A stretch of DNA of 57,620 bases from CAYNJF01 sp964351745 (lineage in GTDB: Bacteria > Pseudomonadota > Gammaproteobacteria > Berkiellales > Berkiellaceae). The stretch's first letter is position 1; the number at the start of each line of letters is the position of its first letter. Positions 8,801-16,801 of this stretch are shown piece by piece. The translations under genes were made by a program, and so were the position numbers. The notes beneath the pieces were generated by a model. The model did no database searches, was not told the DNA's origin, and worked only from the letters and a program-made list of their open reading frames with translations. The DNA is taken from the NCBI GenBank assembly GCA_964351745.1, contig CAYGPI010000006.1, positions 1 to 57,620 on the forward strand. Reading direction: 5' to 3'.

Positions 8801-9969
8801 TTGTTGTTTGGAATTGCCATAAATTCTGCAAGTCTAATGGGACCGGCGTTTAAATCTGATAGCAATTGGCTATAGGCTGTATCTATCCAGGCTCTTTGCT
8901 CTGGAGTCATAAACAAGCTTTGTTTCTTACCCACAGATTGGATATCAAGATATTCTTCGCTTGTATACCCAGATCGAATCCTAAATTCCTGATAAACTTT
9001 TTCGGCATCTTTAGCCGAAAAAGGTGCTTTGATTGTTTTGGGCTGTTGCTTGATATAAGTCTCTAGCCAATCAAGGACATACGTGTGTGCCCGTCTTCCT
9101 TGCAAGATACTTATTTCACTATTATCGTCACAGTCAGACAATAGCTCAGTATAGGTCGCAAACTTCACCTTACTAAAGGCTTCTTTTGAGGCAATTTTTC
9201 TAAAAGCTTCGCGAGCAGCATCGACCAAATGCGCGCCTTGGCTTGCATATAAAATAGTTTGACCTTCAGGCAGCAATTCTGCCTCATTTAATAACTCCAT
9301 AGCAACTGTCGTTTTACCAGAGCCAGGAAGGCCTGATATAATCGCGGGGCCAGTTGTCTTGACACTTACTTCTTGCTCATTATCTAGCACTAAGGTTTTT
9401 AATCGGTCGCCTGTTTTAGCTTCTATAGCAACTTTTTTGAAATCCACAGAATAACAAGGATCCACCTTATCGTTGTCGTCGTTATCATCCTTTTTTTTAT
9501 GATTGCCTTGTGATACCTTAGAATCACTTAGACAAGCAGGCCTTTCATTCGTTTGTTCAAAGCTTTCTTTATCTGTTTGAGAATCATCAGTGTCATTGTC
9601 ATCAAATAACAATTGTGTATCTTCATTCGTTGATCTTTGTATCGTTTTAAAATGCTTAAGTACGCCTGATTCTAACTTAAGCAACTCTTTCTTATAGTTG
9701 TGGGTTGGTAACAGGGCCAGTACCACTAACTTTCCGTCAAGGTCTGTTAGGAGTATGCGACCGGATTTATTTGAACCGTGGCGAATACTAAAAACATTAT
9801 TGTGCCCTCTTAATTTCTCAAAACGAACACTCTGTGGGTTCTCAAAGCACTTTCTTAAGGCTACTTTATGCTCTTCTGACAGTGCAAATTCGAGATTTTT
9901 GTCTACATAGATGCCACTCCAATAGTGAATGGTGACGGCATTGCTGTTTGTTTTGGCTGGGTGTGTCAT
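5878..9969 (-). CDS. RelE/ParE-like domain + superfamily 1 helicase + ankyrin repeat fusion protein
   Basis: A 1,363-residue multidomain protein. Residues ~30-100 resemble the RelE/ParE toxin fold: FEKLRGHNNVFSIRHG, then RILLTDLDGKLVVLALLPTH and NYKK, matching the family's gh..lyriRvG...dgk.vvl.vgHr..vYk. An acidic linker follows (115-170). Residues ~200-640 are a UvrD/Rep-type superfamily 1 NTPase: Walker A GLPGSGKTT (213-221), Walker B VLLDEAQN (398-405), FPYRCP (460-465, motif IV arginine), IIGLQYEHVIIYEP (559-572, motif V) and HLFVAIARSEG (602-612, motif VI). A charged linker (650-860) precedes about eleven ankyrin repeats (~885-1285). A helicase with ankyrin repeats suggests nucleic-acid remodelling with a protein-docking arm, perhaps a translocated effector. 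The large DNA-binding insertions of UvrD are reduced. The gene stands alone with its own terminator. Helicase and ankyrin calls are firm; the toxin-like domain is inference. Confidence 0.88.
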   Translation of the reverse strand: MTHPAKTNSNAVTIHYWSGIYVDKNLEFALSEEHKVALRKCFENPQSVRFEKLRGHNNVFSIRHGSNKSGRILLTDLDGKLVVLALLPTHNYKKELLKLESGVLKHFKTIQRSTNEDTQLLFDDNDTDDSQTDKESFEQTNERPACLSDSKVSQGNHKKKDDNDDNDKVDPCYSVDFKKVAIEAKTGDRLKTLVLDNEQEVSVKTTGPAIISGLPGSGKTTVAMELLNEAELLPEGQTILYASQGAHLVDAAREAFRKIASKEAFSKVKFATYTELLSDCDDNSEISILQGRRAHTYVLDWLETYIKQQPKTIKAPFSAKDAEKVYQEFRIRSGYTSEEYLDIQSVGKKQSLFMTPEQRAWIDTAYSQLLSDLNAGPIRLAEFMAIPNNNTRTKYYKVLLDEAQNLSNCQLKSASELALRGHVYYLHGDGQCLKDDIPSKIYIQRLYPSPMIVQSITLKFPYRCPKSVMSIASQINDLRIELTPKNKHEQTFDSACEHIENDGDVLFSNSKKSPQTLKRIRSLVSDRLRTCVITHPSLIEEAQSLYNAKGFQVFSPEDIIGLQYEHVIIYEPFFDEAFKAIDKEMSRSAPIRNSDFAKPLSHLFVAIARSEGTVVLDSSIYRRNLISFIEEIINQAKARSKVKEAETSTQPDLEIKAHTIAEYRKIATVLKGEEQYDKLKALLLEAKSELTKNGVDEFAIAQFLSKYEPQPNARQVSTSATSSTTLRTSSNATPPKKEGKSSEDDRTVTTRVASKITPDTKSEETLAKKRQIIEEQVRLHREKNNNASKTKSPAAPLKGAQRQNKRPISKISQIAEAKKSSETVNFAYEQINKMNKNISKALQSSIDNPTAATHDNEKKLLALILKKRTNKALKQIRLKNINLNYVDQTGEYAFCPPIFLAAVTNQPSLVAALRKSRKLSYKDTIVTSGKYAGISTLSVAIKGGFDRVVKELLVDGFVNIKEEELNCVTHGGYSPLALACLNRQLKCAKLLVENGADLEMYNELGLTPLFCAVKSNHLELVQYLVQKRVDINQVQSNGEHEGETALEYAVINMLMPIAKFLIENKANTNLIIAHGFSKGATLLVEATSNSNLPMVELLLDSDADVNRIVPYGQFQGYTALTVATTGHDRIVEPLLKANANPNQFIQAGPYEGETPLVTTCTKGNDKVAKLLLDFGASVDTQQEAGPLKGMTALFAAAWNGHLSTVQLLLDAGADIDARQGPGPAYNETALYIAAANDREDVFRLLIKKGSNVNLKQGQHCVSMLPIIAGFGNPSIVQILLDAGIHVHDLSLKRLREHIDASDEVSLEFKDEIYSMIERTAQKSQPQAPAGELLNMFHAVRENSMNVAQSENEVSTKSSFHLGK

Positions 9970-10392
9970 GTTTGAGCTCGAGTATCTTACCTAAAAGTTA
10001 GTAATAATCATAACATAGACACAAATTGAGTTATGCTTAGTTTTGGGGTCTACTCGGTGTCATTTGTCTTTTTTTAGAGCTAGAAATGTAGTGTTTTTCA
10101 GAGATCCTTGTCGATTGTGAGCTAGGGTAGGATATTTCTGTATAATTGCACCATGATTAACGGTTCGAAGATAGCCGCTCCTATTTAAAAAAATCCAGAA
10201 ATCACCCTGGCAAGAGGTAAAAAGAGACAAAGGGACACGCTTTTCAGACAAAAGGACACCCCTTTTGTTTGATATGGGATGACTTGGTTCATGAGTATCT
10301 GTCTTAATCTCATGCTTCTTTATTTTAATGAAGCTTGTGGCAGAGGGAATGTGGAGCTGTGTTAAATTGTTATTGGTTGCCGCCCTAATGAG
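9970..10392. other. Gap with dispersed motif copies, no gene seen
   Basis: A 423-bp gap. Two good motif copies lie at 10225-10267 and a weak inverted one (CGGTGTCATTTGTC) near 10055. A minus-strand frame of 63 codons (10060-10251) starts within a motif copy and has no protein-like features. Promoter elements for the helicase-ankyrin gene should lie at its left end. Confidence 0.45.
10225..10267. repeat. Two tandem copies of the GGACACCC-type motif
   Basis: GACAAAGGGACACGCTTTT (10227-10245) is followed directly by CAGACAAAAGGACACCCC (10246-10263 by block count, ending in TTTTG). The 5' flank GACAAA matches the minus-strand copies at 61-190, showing that the shared unit is longer than the core. 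Confidence 0.65.
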
Positions 10393-10647
10393 TCAGGCTC
10401 TCCATGCGCTCCACAATATCCAACTAAAAATATAAAACAAAATAGGCTTAATGATATAGTTCATGATTGCTATGAACGCATAGTAGAGCTCCCCTTGCGA
10501 CCACAGACCGATAAATGCCTGACCAATAGACGGGGCTCTGTTGCTAAAGTACAAGTATTGAGTCACCTGGTGGATAAAGAAAAGGACAGCCCCGGTTAGA
10601 AGTAAAAGTACCAAATGCTTGAAAATTGATTTGAATTGTTTAGACAT
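10393..10647 (-). CDS. Small integral membrane protein, unknown family
   Basis: An 84-residue protein with two clear hydrophobic segments: HLVLLLLTGAVLFFIHQV near residues 11-28, and a second from about 56 to 80 with aromatic residues. The N-terminus is basic (KQFKSIFKH), which favours a cytoplasmic start by the positive-inside rule. An AAGG lies a few bases upstream of the ATG, a reasonable ribosome site. I do not recognise a family and nothing nearby suggests a role. Base composition and a readable start make it more likely real than chance, but it could be lineage-specific. Confidence 0.55.
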   Translation of the reverse strand: MSKQFKSIFKHLVLLLLTGAVLFFIHQVTQYLYFSNRAPSIGQAFIGLWSQGELYYAFIAIMNYIIKPILFYIFSWILWSAWRA

Positions 10648-10880
10648 CTGTTGCCTTGCTCATTTAGTGTTATAACCTGCAGTATTTTCAATCAAATGCT
10701 TATTTGATTTTTATCTTTTGATGATGAAAGAAACATCCGACCTTGTCTCTAATCTCTTAATATGATTTTAGACAAAATGATTGGGTTTAGGGCAAAATTG
10801 TCTGCAGATATCCGATTGTTCACTTTAGAGTGGGAGAGTTGTCTATGTATATACAGTCTATGATTGTCAACCCAAACAAT

Positions 10881-10905
10881 GAGTCATGTTAAATCAACAT
10901 GACTC
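10881..10905 (-). terminator. Hairpin downstream of the MerR-type regulator
   Basis: A 10-bp perfect stem (10881-10890 with 10896-10905) and 5-nt loop lie about 40 bp past the regulator's stop. On the minus strand ATTGTTTGGG follows, only a weak T-tract. Confidence 0.55.
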
Positions 10906-10945
10906 GTATTTGGTTGAGGTATGTTACTTGGTTGGTAATGATGTG

Positions 10946-11887
10946 CTATACCAGAGTTTTTAACCATGCTTTGGCTTCAGGGCTAATTTTCTCATCTGCA
11001 TAAGCTACTTCATATAGTTCCAATTTTCGTGGATTCTCTTCACCATACATATCATCTAGTACCTCATGCCATAGAGATAAAAGAGTATCTGATGATGTTT
11101 TGCCAACTTGATCTAAGATTTTATAGATTCGATCATGCCAATATGCGTCAATAGCTTTGTCTAGCCAAGCAACCGATTCGGGTGTCAACCCAACCTCATC
11201 AAGACCCTTGCCTTCACCAAATCCCTTTTCGAACTTCTTAGTGCGCAAGTGTGCGTATTCCTTACCATACAGGCTATTGACGAGCTCCATACATGTTCTA
11301 CCTAGCTTTATGCCAACACTTGAATTTGGATCATTGCTTAGGTTGTGGTTGATGGCCTCAACTAAAAATGCCCAGTTTTTTTCAAAGTCTGCTTTTTGCT
11401 TTGGTGATGAATTTGACTTTATATTAGATTCAAATTCAGCATATTGCTTTAATTCTTCAGGTGTAAAAATTTCTTTAACCCAACTATGCTCTAGTTCCTG
11501 TGTCATACGGTATACCTCTATTAATTGAATGATAGTTTTCCAAGGAATAGATTTATCATCATCCACACCAGACATAATGTCCTTAAGCGTATTGCTTGCC
11601 TCCAGCAATGATTGGGCTTTTTGAGCTAACAAATTGGCTTGAGCGGATAAATGCTCTAATACACCGGTGCTCGTTGTGAGCAGCTTTTTTATTTGTGACA
11701 GTTCAAAACCAAAATACTTCAAAGCAATAATCTGTTGTAGTTGCAATAAATCCTGCTCAGAGTAAACACGATAGCCACTTTGGGTACGAGTAGATGGCTT
11801 CAGTAGGCCTATTTTCTCATAGTGATAAAGGCTTTGGACTGAAACTCCAGCTAATTGACTTAGTTCTTTAACGTACCATTGTGTCAT
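10946..11887 (-). CDS. MerR family transcriptional regulator with TipAS-like C-terminal domain
   Basis: This 313-residue regulator has the MerR winged helix at residues ~1-72: VKELSQLAGVSVQSLYHYEKIGLL, then SGYRVYSEQDLLQLQQI. A coiled dimerisation helix follows (~75-110). The C-terminal ~140 residues resemble the TipAS antibiotic-recognition domain of TipA-type regulators, with the alternating helices and aromatic residues of that fold (WAFLVEAINHNL; SVAWLDKAIDAYW). Such proteins bind hydrophobic or thiopeptide-like ligands and twist a long-spacer promoter to activate transcription. The start is secure: AAGGAG lies 6-7 nt upstream. No transporter or resistance gene adjoins it, so the target is unknown and autoregulation is possible. 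MerR is certain; TipAS is likely but divergent. Confidence 0.85.
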   Translation of the reverse strand: MTQWYVKELSQLAGVSVQSLYHYEKIGLLKPSTRTQSGYRVYSEQDLLQLQQIIALKYFGFELSQIKKLLTTSTGVLEHLSAQANLLAQKAQSLLEASNTLKDIMSGVDDDKSIPWKTIIQLIEVYRMTQELEHSWVKEIFTPEELKQYAEFESNIKSNSSPKQKADFEKNWAFLVEAINHNLSNDPNSSVGIKLGRTCMELVNSLYGKEYAHLRTKKFEKGFGEGKGLDEVGLTPESVAWLDKAIDAYWHDRIYKILDQVGKTSSDTLLSLWHEVLDDMYGEENPRKLELYEVAYADEKISPEAKAWLKTLV

Positions 11888-11965
11888 CGATTTCTCCTTA
11901 CCAAAAAGATAATAAAGGCTATACCAACAATAGGGTCAAGCATTATTTTAAACAATTTAGGCTAA

Positions 11966-12034
11966 AAGGAAAGGACGCCCCTTTTTGAGAGCTAGCATGA
12001 GTTTTGTGCTCTGCTATTAATAGAGGGTGTCCTA
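11966..12034. repeat. Inverted pair of the dispersed motif
   Basis: AAGGACGCCCCTTTTT (11971-11986) and AGGGTGTCCT (12024-12033) face each other across about 40 bp in the gap between the MerR gene and the SAP-domain gene. This is the only clear inverted arrangement of the motif in the window and could form a stem of about nine pairs. Confidence 0.5.
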
Positions 12035-12049
12035 TTGGTATTCTATCGA

Positions 12050-12670
12050 TTATGGTAGATTTTCAATGTTTGATTTAAAGTGCTCATAAGTATGTGGGCC
12101 AGAGTACAATATTAATTTCGCCCAAGCCTTGCGAGCGTCGTTTATTGTGTAAAGAGGCTCATTTTGGGCGTATTTACTTAAAAATCTATTAAACTCGCAG
12201 GCGTCAGATAAGCCTTGAGTGGGCGCTTTATTACATTTTTGAATATATTCTATAGCTTCAACGAGTTGACCATAAGTTACTTTCTCACCACTCGCTAATA
12301 AATGACGGCGATGATTATGGAAAATGACGGTAAACTTAAAATTGGCGCCTAAGTGTTGCTTAAAAAAATTTCTTGTTGCTTCATCGTTTTTATAATGTTG
12401 AACAACCGTGGTTAAATGAAGTGGGCCACGATCACTATCCTTAGGACCTGATGGCCGTTTAACAGTAGGTGATTTTCTTTCGCCGGTCTTCAAGTAATGA
12501 GCGATCCGCTCGGTCTTTGTTTGTTTATCGCCGATAGTTGAAAGGTTCACAAGCTGGGAAAAAGTATTAAGCTCATGTACTGTCCAATAAAAGCTTAAAA
12601 AGGAGTCAGGGCACATATCCTCATTAATTTTGGGCGGACGTTTCTTGATGAGATTAGCTGTAAAAGTCAT
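12050..12670 (-). CDS. SAP domain / DUF6434 family protein
   Basis: A 206-residue protein. The N-terminal part carries the SAP-like helix-extended-helix (FYWTVHELNTFSQLVNLST then KQTKTERIAHYLKTGE, about 30-65), a fold that often binds DNA. The C-terminal part (about 85-200) matches the DUF6434 pattern, including TRNFFKQHLGANFKFTVIFHN, KVTYGQLVEAIEY and CEFNRFLSKYAQ. This two-module family is widespread in bacteria and its function is not established. I chose the ATG at 12670 because GGAG sits at the right distance upstream and the family starts about here; a longer frame would need a TTG at 12733. It follows the 645-residue gene on the same strand after 199 bp, and motif copies lie downstream. 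Confidence 0.82.
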   Translation of the reverse strand: MTFTANLIKKRPPKINEDMCPDSFLSFYWTVHELNTFSQLVNLSTIGDKQTKTERIAHYLKTGERKSPTVKRPSGPKDSDRGPLHLTTVVQHYKNDEATRNFFKQHLGANFKFTVIFHNHRRHLLASGEKVTYGQLVEAIEYIQKCNKAPTQGLSDACEFNRFLSKYAQNEPLYTINDARKAWAKLILYSGPHTYEHFKSNIENLP

Positions 12671-12869
12671 GTTAGCTCCAGCGGCAATACCCTCATCTAC
12701 AAAGGGCTCAATAAGTAGAGTCTTATGCTGCAAGTAGCAGCTTCATTTGTGCCATATTAGGCCTTTTATGATTATAATGCCACAGCCATTCAGTGGCTTT
12801 GTGCGGCACTGCTCCCACGGAGCAATGGTACTCAACAGTGGAAATATCTCACGCAAGATAATCTGGCTT

Positions 12870-14807
12870 TTAAAGTTGAAATCTTGCAGGCTTAGAGGTA
12901 ATATTTTGGCTAAAGTCCTGTGGCCAAATATTTTCAGGGGTAATGTTAGCTCTCTGAAAAATGCTTCGATATAATTTAACAGTAGTGACCGAAGCGTGTT
13001 TTTCAGATAGTGACCTTTTTGCATGGGGATGATGCAAAGTTTCTCGAATCTCTTGAGGCTGGCTCGCTAACATATCAGAAGTTTGAGAGAAAAGCGTAAC
13101 TTTTTTGCGAGAACCTGCCTTTGAGTGGTCAACATGCCCACCAGCCAATTGTATAAAATTATCAAGCTCTGCAATCGTATATTGCTTTTTAAGTGTTTTA
13201 GAGAATAATTGACAAAATTTCTCCTTTTGCTTTCTTAAGGTGCACTCAATTTGAGAAAATTGTGGATTGGGAGTATGACTTTCTTCTTTCGTTTTGGCTT
13301 TCCGTTTATATGGATGATTGGCAGATGAAAAAAGTAATGAATGATTGTTTAAAGATGTATCTTCAGGCATTTCTTCTGTTTTTGAGTCTTCTGAAACAGC
13401 GCTCGGTAATGCTTGAGACGGCTTATCTATATCTCTAGTTTCTATATCATCAGATGCTAAGCATTTAGCTTCTGTTGCTTCATTCGCCAGTGTTGTCGCA
13501 GGCGTAGGCGCAGATTCGCTAGCAGCGCTACTTTGAGGCTGTGATGTCATTTCTCCTTTATTGCCTGTGGCAACTTCGTCTTCTTCTGAAGCCGGGTCCA
13601 CGAATCTTGATTCTGATGTATCAGAGGAACTAGAAGCCGCGGGATCATCTTTTACATCATCTATTGATTCTCTTACAGCACTTGATGTGGTAGCTGTTTT
13701 CGCCGCTGTTGTTCTAAGTGCCTTTGCCTTAAAGTCTTTTTTTGCTTGTTTGGCGGCTTTTTTTGCTTCATCCATTTTTGCTTGTTTGGCTCTTTCAACG
13801 GCGAGTACAATTTCTTTGTGTCTTCGTTGTAATTGCTCAAGAGGCTGTGTTTCTAACGAAATCTTTGCTCTTATTCTTTCTAATATTTGCTCGTAGCGCC
13901 AAATGTTGACTATAAAAGTAGGGTTGTAAATGTCTTCCCCAGTCAAACGGGGGAGATTAATGGCTTGAGCTGTGCGAATCATCTTATTGATGTCTTGCTG
14001 TATAAGCATGTGATTAGTGCTAGAGTTTAGTTTATTGTCTAGTATATACCGATAGTGCTTCAAATATGCTGCGTATTGTTCGAATATGGCGTTCAACTGT
14101 GTTTCGCCAGAGTATCCAACTGATGTTTGATTGTGTAGGGGATGAAAGGTGTATTGGATTTTGTTATTGAATTTTTTAAAGAAACCACTTTCTTCACGGA
14201 TTAATTGAGACAATGTATTGTTTAATGAGCTGTATAATGATACCTCTGAAAAAAGTGCTCTGAAATTTTCCGATAATTTCTTTGTCGACCTTTTAAACTC
14301 TGATACAAATTTTTTGTCTTTCTTTTTTTCTTTAAGAATTTTTTCCTTACTTTCGAAAAGTAAATTGACATAATATTTGTCGCGCTCCTCAGAAGCTACG
14401 TGCTGCATTTTAGCTGTGTGATGTAAGTGTATAGCTAATTCTAAGGTATTATCAAAATGAAAAGGAGATTCTTCTAAGTTCTCTGGAAAACTACTTTCAG
14501 GCAAATAATGAAATGATTGCTTAGGATTATTTAATACTCTTTTTAGATATAATAAATCGTTTTGAAACTCTCGCATAACGATTAGTTCGGCTTCAATACC
14601 TTTGATAAATTGATTGATGAAATCTTGGAAATCAAGGTTGTTATGCAATGTATATAGAGAAGGTGCAACTTCTAACAGATACTCTCGAATGTCTGATTCA
14701 TCTGAATCATCATTAAATATTTGTTGAAGATCTTCGTTAAATGCTATTCTACCAGCAAACATTTCTATGGTTTGTTCTAGATAGTCTGATGGGCCGTGAA
14801 TAGACAT
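12870..14807 (-). CDS. Large protein with coiled coil and HicA-like C-terminal domain
   Basis: A 645-residue protein of no recognised family over most of its length. Residues 1-330 are predicted mostly helical. Residues ~325-375 form a Lys/Ala-rich coiled coil (AVERAKQAKMDEAKKAAKQA), and 380-500 are low-complexity Ser/Glu/Ala. Residues ~531-622 resemble HicA-type mRNA interferases of the GSR subgroup: YTIAELDNFIQLAGGHVDH, then AGSRKKVTLF, then LHHPHAKRSLSEKHASVTTV and KLYRSIFQRANI, corresponding to GG..v...GSRv.f, hrPH......k..v..vr.fLe.aGi. A 23-residue polar tail follows. HicA is normally a ~60-90 residue toxin paired with HicB; no hicB is present. The fusion suggests an effector or polymorphic-toxin layout. 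The toxin-like reading is inference. Confidence 0.7.
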   Translation of the reverse strand: MSIHGPSDYLEQTIEMFAGRIAFNEDLQQIFNDDSDESDIREYLLEVAPSLYTLHNNLDFQDFINQFIKGIEAELIVMREFQNDLLYLKRVLNNPKQSFHYLPESSFPENLEESPFHFDNTLELAIHLHHTAKMQHVASEERDKYYVNLLFESKEKILKEKKKDKKFVSEFKRSTKKLSENFRALFSEVSLYSSLNNTLSQLIREESGFFKKFNNKIQYTFHPLHNQTSVGYSGETQLNAIFEQYAAYLKHYRYILDNKLNSSTNHMLIQQDINKMIRTAQAINLPRLTGEDIYNPTFIVNIWRYEQILERIRAKISLETQPLEQLQRRHKEIVLAVERAKQAKMDEAKKAAKQAKKDFKAKALRTTAAKTATTSSAVRESIDDVKDDPAASSSSDTSESRFVDPASEEDEVATGNKGEMTSQPQSSAASESAPTPATTLANEATEAKCLASDDIETRDIDKPSQALPSAVSEDSKTEEMPEDTSLNNHSLLFSSANHPYKRKAKTKEESHTPNPQFSQIECTLRKQKEKFCQLFSKTLKKQYTIAELDNFIQLAGGHVDHSKAGSRKKVTLFSQTSDMLASQPQEIRETLHHPHAKRSLSEKHASVTTVKLYRSIFQRANITPENIWPQDFSQNITSKPARFQL

Positions 14808-15380
14808 GTGATTGTTCCTATCTTTATATATGACAAGTGAATTTTAATATTATCTATCTTCAATCCTCAATCAACCTAGATTTGATAAAATGTAAGGTTT
14901 TTCTGATGAAGCGTATGAAAAGACGCCCGTATTTGATTGATAGTGTATATGGTCACTTATGAAATAGAGCAAAATGTGCCCTCATATTCGTGTGCTTAGT
15001 CCTTTTTGAAGCACTTTTAATATGAAAAATGCTACTAGTATCTAAGGAAAACTAGCTTATGATGAAAGTGGGTGGAAATGAAGGCAAGTTCAAACTATCG
15101 CTTTGATAAATCTATAGAGGTTGAAGTTGTGCAGCTCGGGATTGATAGTTTTTTCTTGAAGCACAGATGCCTTTGGGAGGCCTGAAGTAATCTGCGAATT
15201 CCGTGACAGCATTTTTAAAACCTACACAATATGCATATCCAGTTTCAATTTTTTCAACCTTATCTAGCCAGCCTTGTAGGTTTAACTGAAACCTAGATAC
15301 AAGAGGTCGCAGTGACTTTGAAATAGTAACTCATTTGCCAGCTCTTATGACTTGGATGTCCTTCAAAGAATATGTCTGCC
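14808..15380. other. Long gap, possibly decayed coding DNA
   Basis: A 573-bp gap. A degenerate motif copy lies at 14919-14935 (AAAAGACGCCCGTATTTG). On the minus strand around 15115-15250 an open stretch reads ETGYAYCVGFKNAVTEF and ends RAAQLQPL-stop; it looks protein-like but has no start and no family I can name. I read it as a gene remnant with low confidence. Confidence 0.35.
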
Positions 15381-16106
15381 CTAATTCTGTTCAAGGATTG
15401 TATTTAATATATTAGAAAGCTTTGTTGTGCAGCTTAGGAAAGGAGAGTGATCTGAATCTATTTCAACTGTCTTTTGTATGTTAGCCTTAAGAATCATTTT
15501 ATCTTGTTCGGCTGCAAGAATACTCCTATCCTTAGTGGCTTTGATATATATTTTTTGAGTTAAATCAAAAGCTTTTGAAAGAGAAACATGTGAGGAAAAC
15601 GCTCTTAAAGGCTCTGGGTTAAGCGCTGATAAAGCAGCATTAGCATCCTGTGCAAGGCAGTTTTGGTAAAAAGTCTCTCTGGTAATATCCGAACGATTTA
15701 TATTGATTCGATTTGCTTTAGGATGAAATTCAAGCTCTGTTTTTATGCCGGGATTTTTGATTTGACTTGTGATATCTAACATAGATTCGCCATCTGATGG
15801 GATAAACGCGCATAAATAGATTAATGCCTTGATTTTGTCCGGCATGTTTTGAGCAACCTGGGATATGCTTAAACCAGCTAGGCTATGCCCTAAAAGATAA
15901 CAAGGGCTGTCTAGGCTTGAAATCACTTCTTCAATAGTGCGCACGTAAGTTTCTAAGTTGATGTGCCGATATGTACGAGTGTCACTTGGATTTCGACCTG
16001 GCATCTCGATAGCTATAACCTTATGCTTTTTATCTATATACGGCATAAGTTTGTCCCACACTTTAGCGTTGTGCCATGCGCCGTGTATCAAGATCAAGTT
16101 AGCCAT
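15381..16106 (-). CDS. Alpha/beta hydrolase, esterase-like
   Basis: A 241-residue alpha/beta hydrolase of the short EstC / salicylate-binding-protein-2 type (no large cap). The N-terminal strand and oxyanion motif LILIHGAWHNAKVW (4-17) is typical. The nucleophile elbow is GHSLAG with S75; KATKDRSI supplies the likely acid and DSDHSPFLS the catalytic His. Family members cleave small esters, hydroxynitriles or similar, and the substrate here is unknown. The start is at 16106, where GGGAG stands five bases upstream of an ATG and the family begins; an upstream in-frame ATG at 16187 would add a hydrophobic 27-residue extension that I think is untranslated. Flanking gaps are long and gene-poor. Confidence 0.85.
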   Translation of the reverse strand: MANLILIHGAWHNAKVWDKLMPYIDKKHKVIAIEMPGRNPSDTRTYRHINLETYVRTIEEVISSLDSPCYLLGHSLAGLSISQVAQNMPDKIKALIYLCAFIPSDGESMLDITSQIKNPGIKTELEFHPKANRININRSDITRETFYQNCLAQDANAALSALNPEPLRAFSSHVSLSKAFDLTQKIYIKATKDRSILAAEQDKMILKANIQKTVEIDSDHSPFLSCTTKLSNILNTILEQN

Positions 16107-16801
16107 AAAAACTCCCATATAAGCTGTTTTGATGAGGCCAATGATGAGCAGGATAATATCATGAATAACCAAATAAGAGTCGGACATATTTGATTATTGT
16201 CAACTTATAGATCCCAAAGATAAGCCTGCCTTAATCCAACTTTGAGGGTATGGTCATTGCTCGTGGTGACTTGATGCCGTATTTAGCTGTCACAGTCATA
16301 CTCATGAGATGCTCTGCTCTAGCAAGCCTTCGAATGAGATATCTTTGGCCAGAGAGACTGCCTTCTCTGCCAGTTAAAGTAGCTCTGTCCTATGGCGGAT
16401 GATTGCATTTTTAAAACGGCATAGCTGCGTGATCAAATACATAGAGGTGTCGCAGTCTCTATGAAGTATTAGAGCCTAGAAAGGCTGCGTAAAAAATGGT
16501 GAACTGCACGAGTTAACTCTAAATATTCTCTAGCTAATGTGTCTAGTGACGCTTAATCAGAACATTATTTGCAGTATGTATCTAACCAGTGATCATCCTC
16601 TTTGATTACAAATAATAGGTACTATAAGTTTATTCTCTAGATTTGGTTTAAGAATGATGAAATGATGGTTTATACGTTTAGGCCACAGTGACAAATTAGG
16701 GTAGATACAATAGATATGAGTTTTATAACGTCTTTAGGCATTTACGACTTCAAGTAGGTATAGGATGTCTAATATTGATAACAAGACAATAAATTATTTT
16801 T
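16107..16801. other. Long gap without a recognisable gene
   Basis: A 695-bp gap. Minus-strand frames around 16200-16460 contain short protein-like stretches such as TAKYGIKSPRAMTIPSKLD before a stop, but no start and no identifiable family. A shared GCATTTTTAAAAC with the gap at 14808-15380 is too short to prove duplication. It may be decayed coding sequence. Confidence 0.35.

Noticed and set aside
10060..10251. 63-codon minus-strand frame
   Set aside because: It starts inside a dispersed motif copy and has no recognisable composition of a protein.
12671..12733. Longer start (TTG) for the SAP-domain gene
   Set aside because: The ATG at 12670 has a good GGAG site and matches where the family begins.
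12743..13024. A 93-codon minus-strand frame between the HicA-like and SAP genes, suggesting a frameshift
   Set aside because: It overlaps the 3' end of the 645-residue gene in another frame and its translation shows no continuity with either neighbour.
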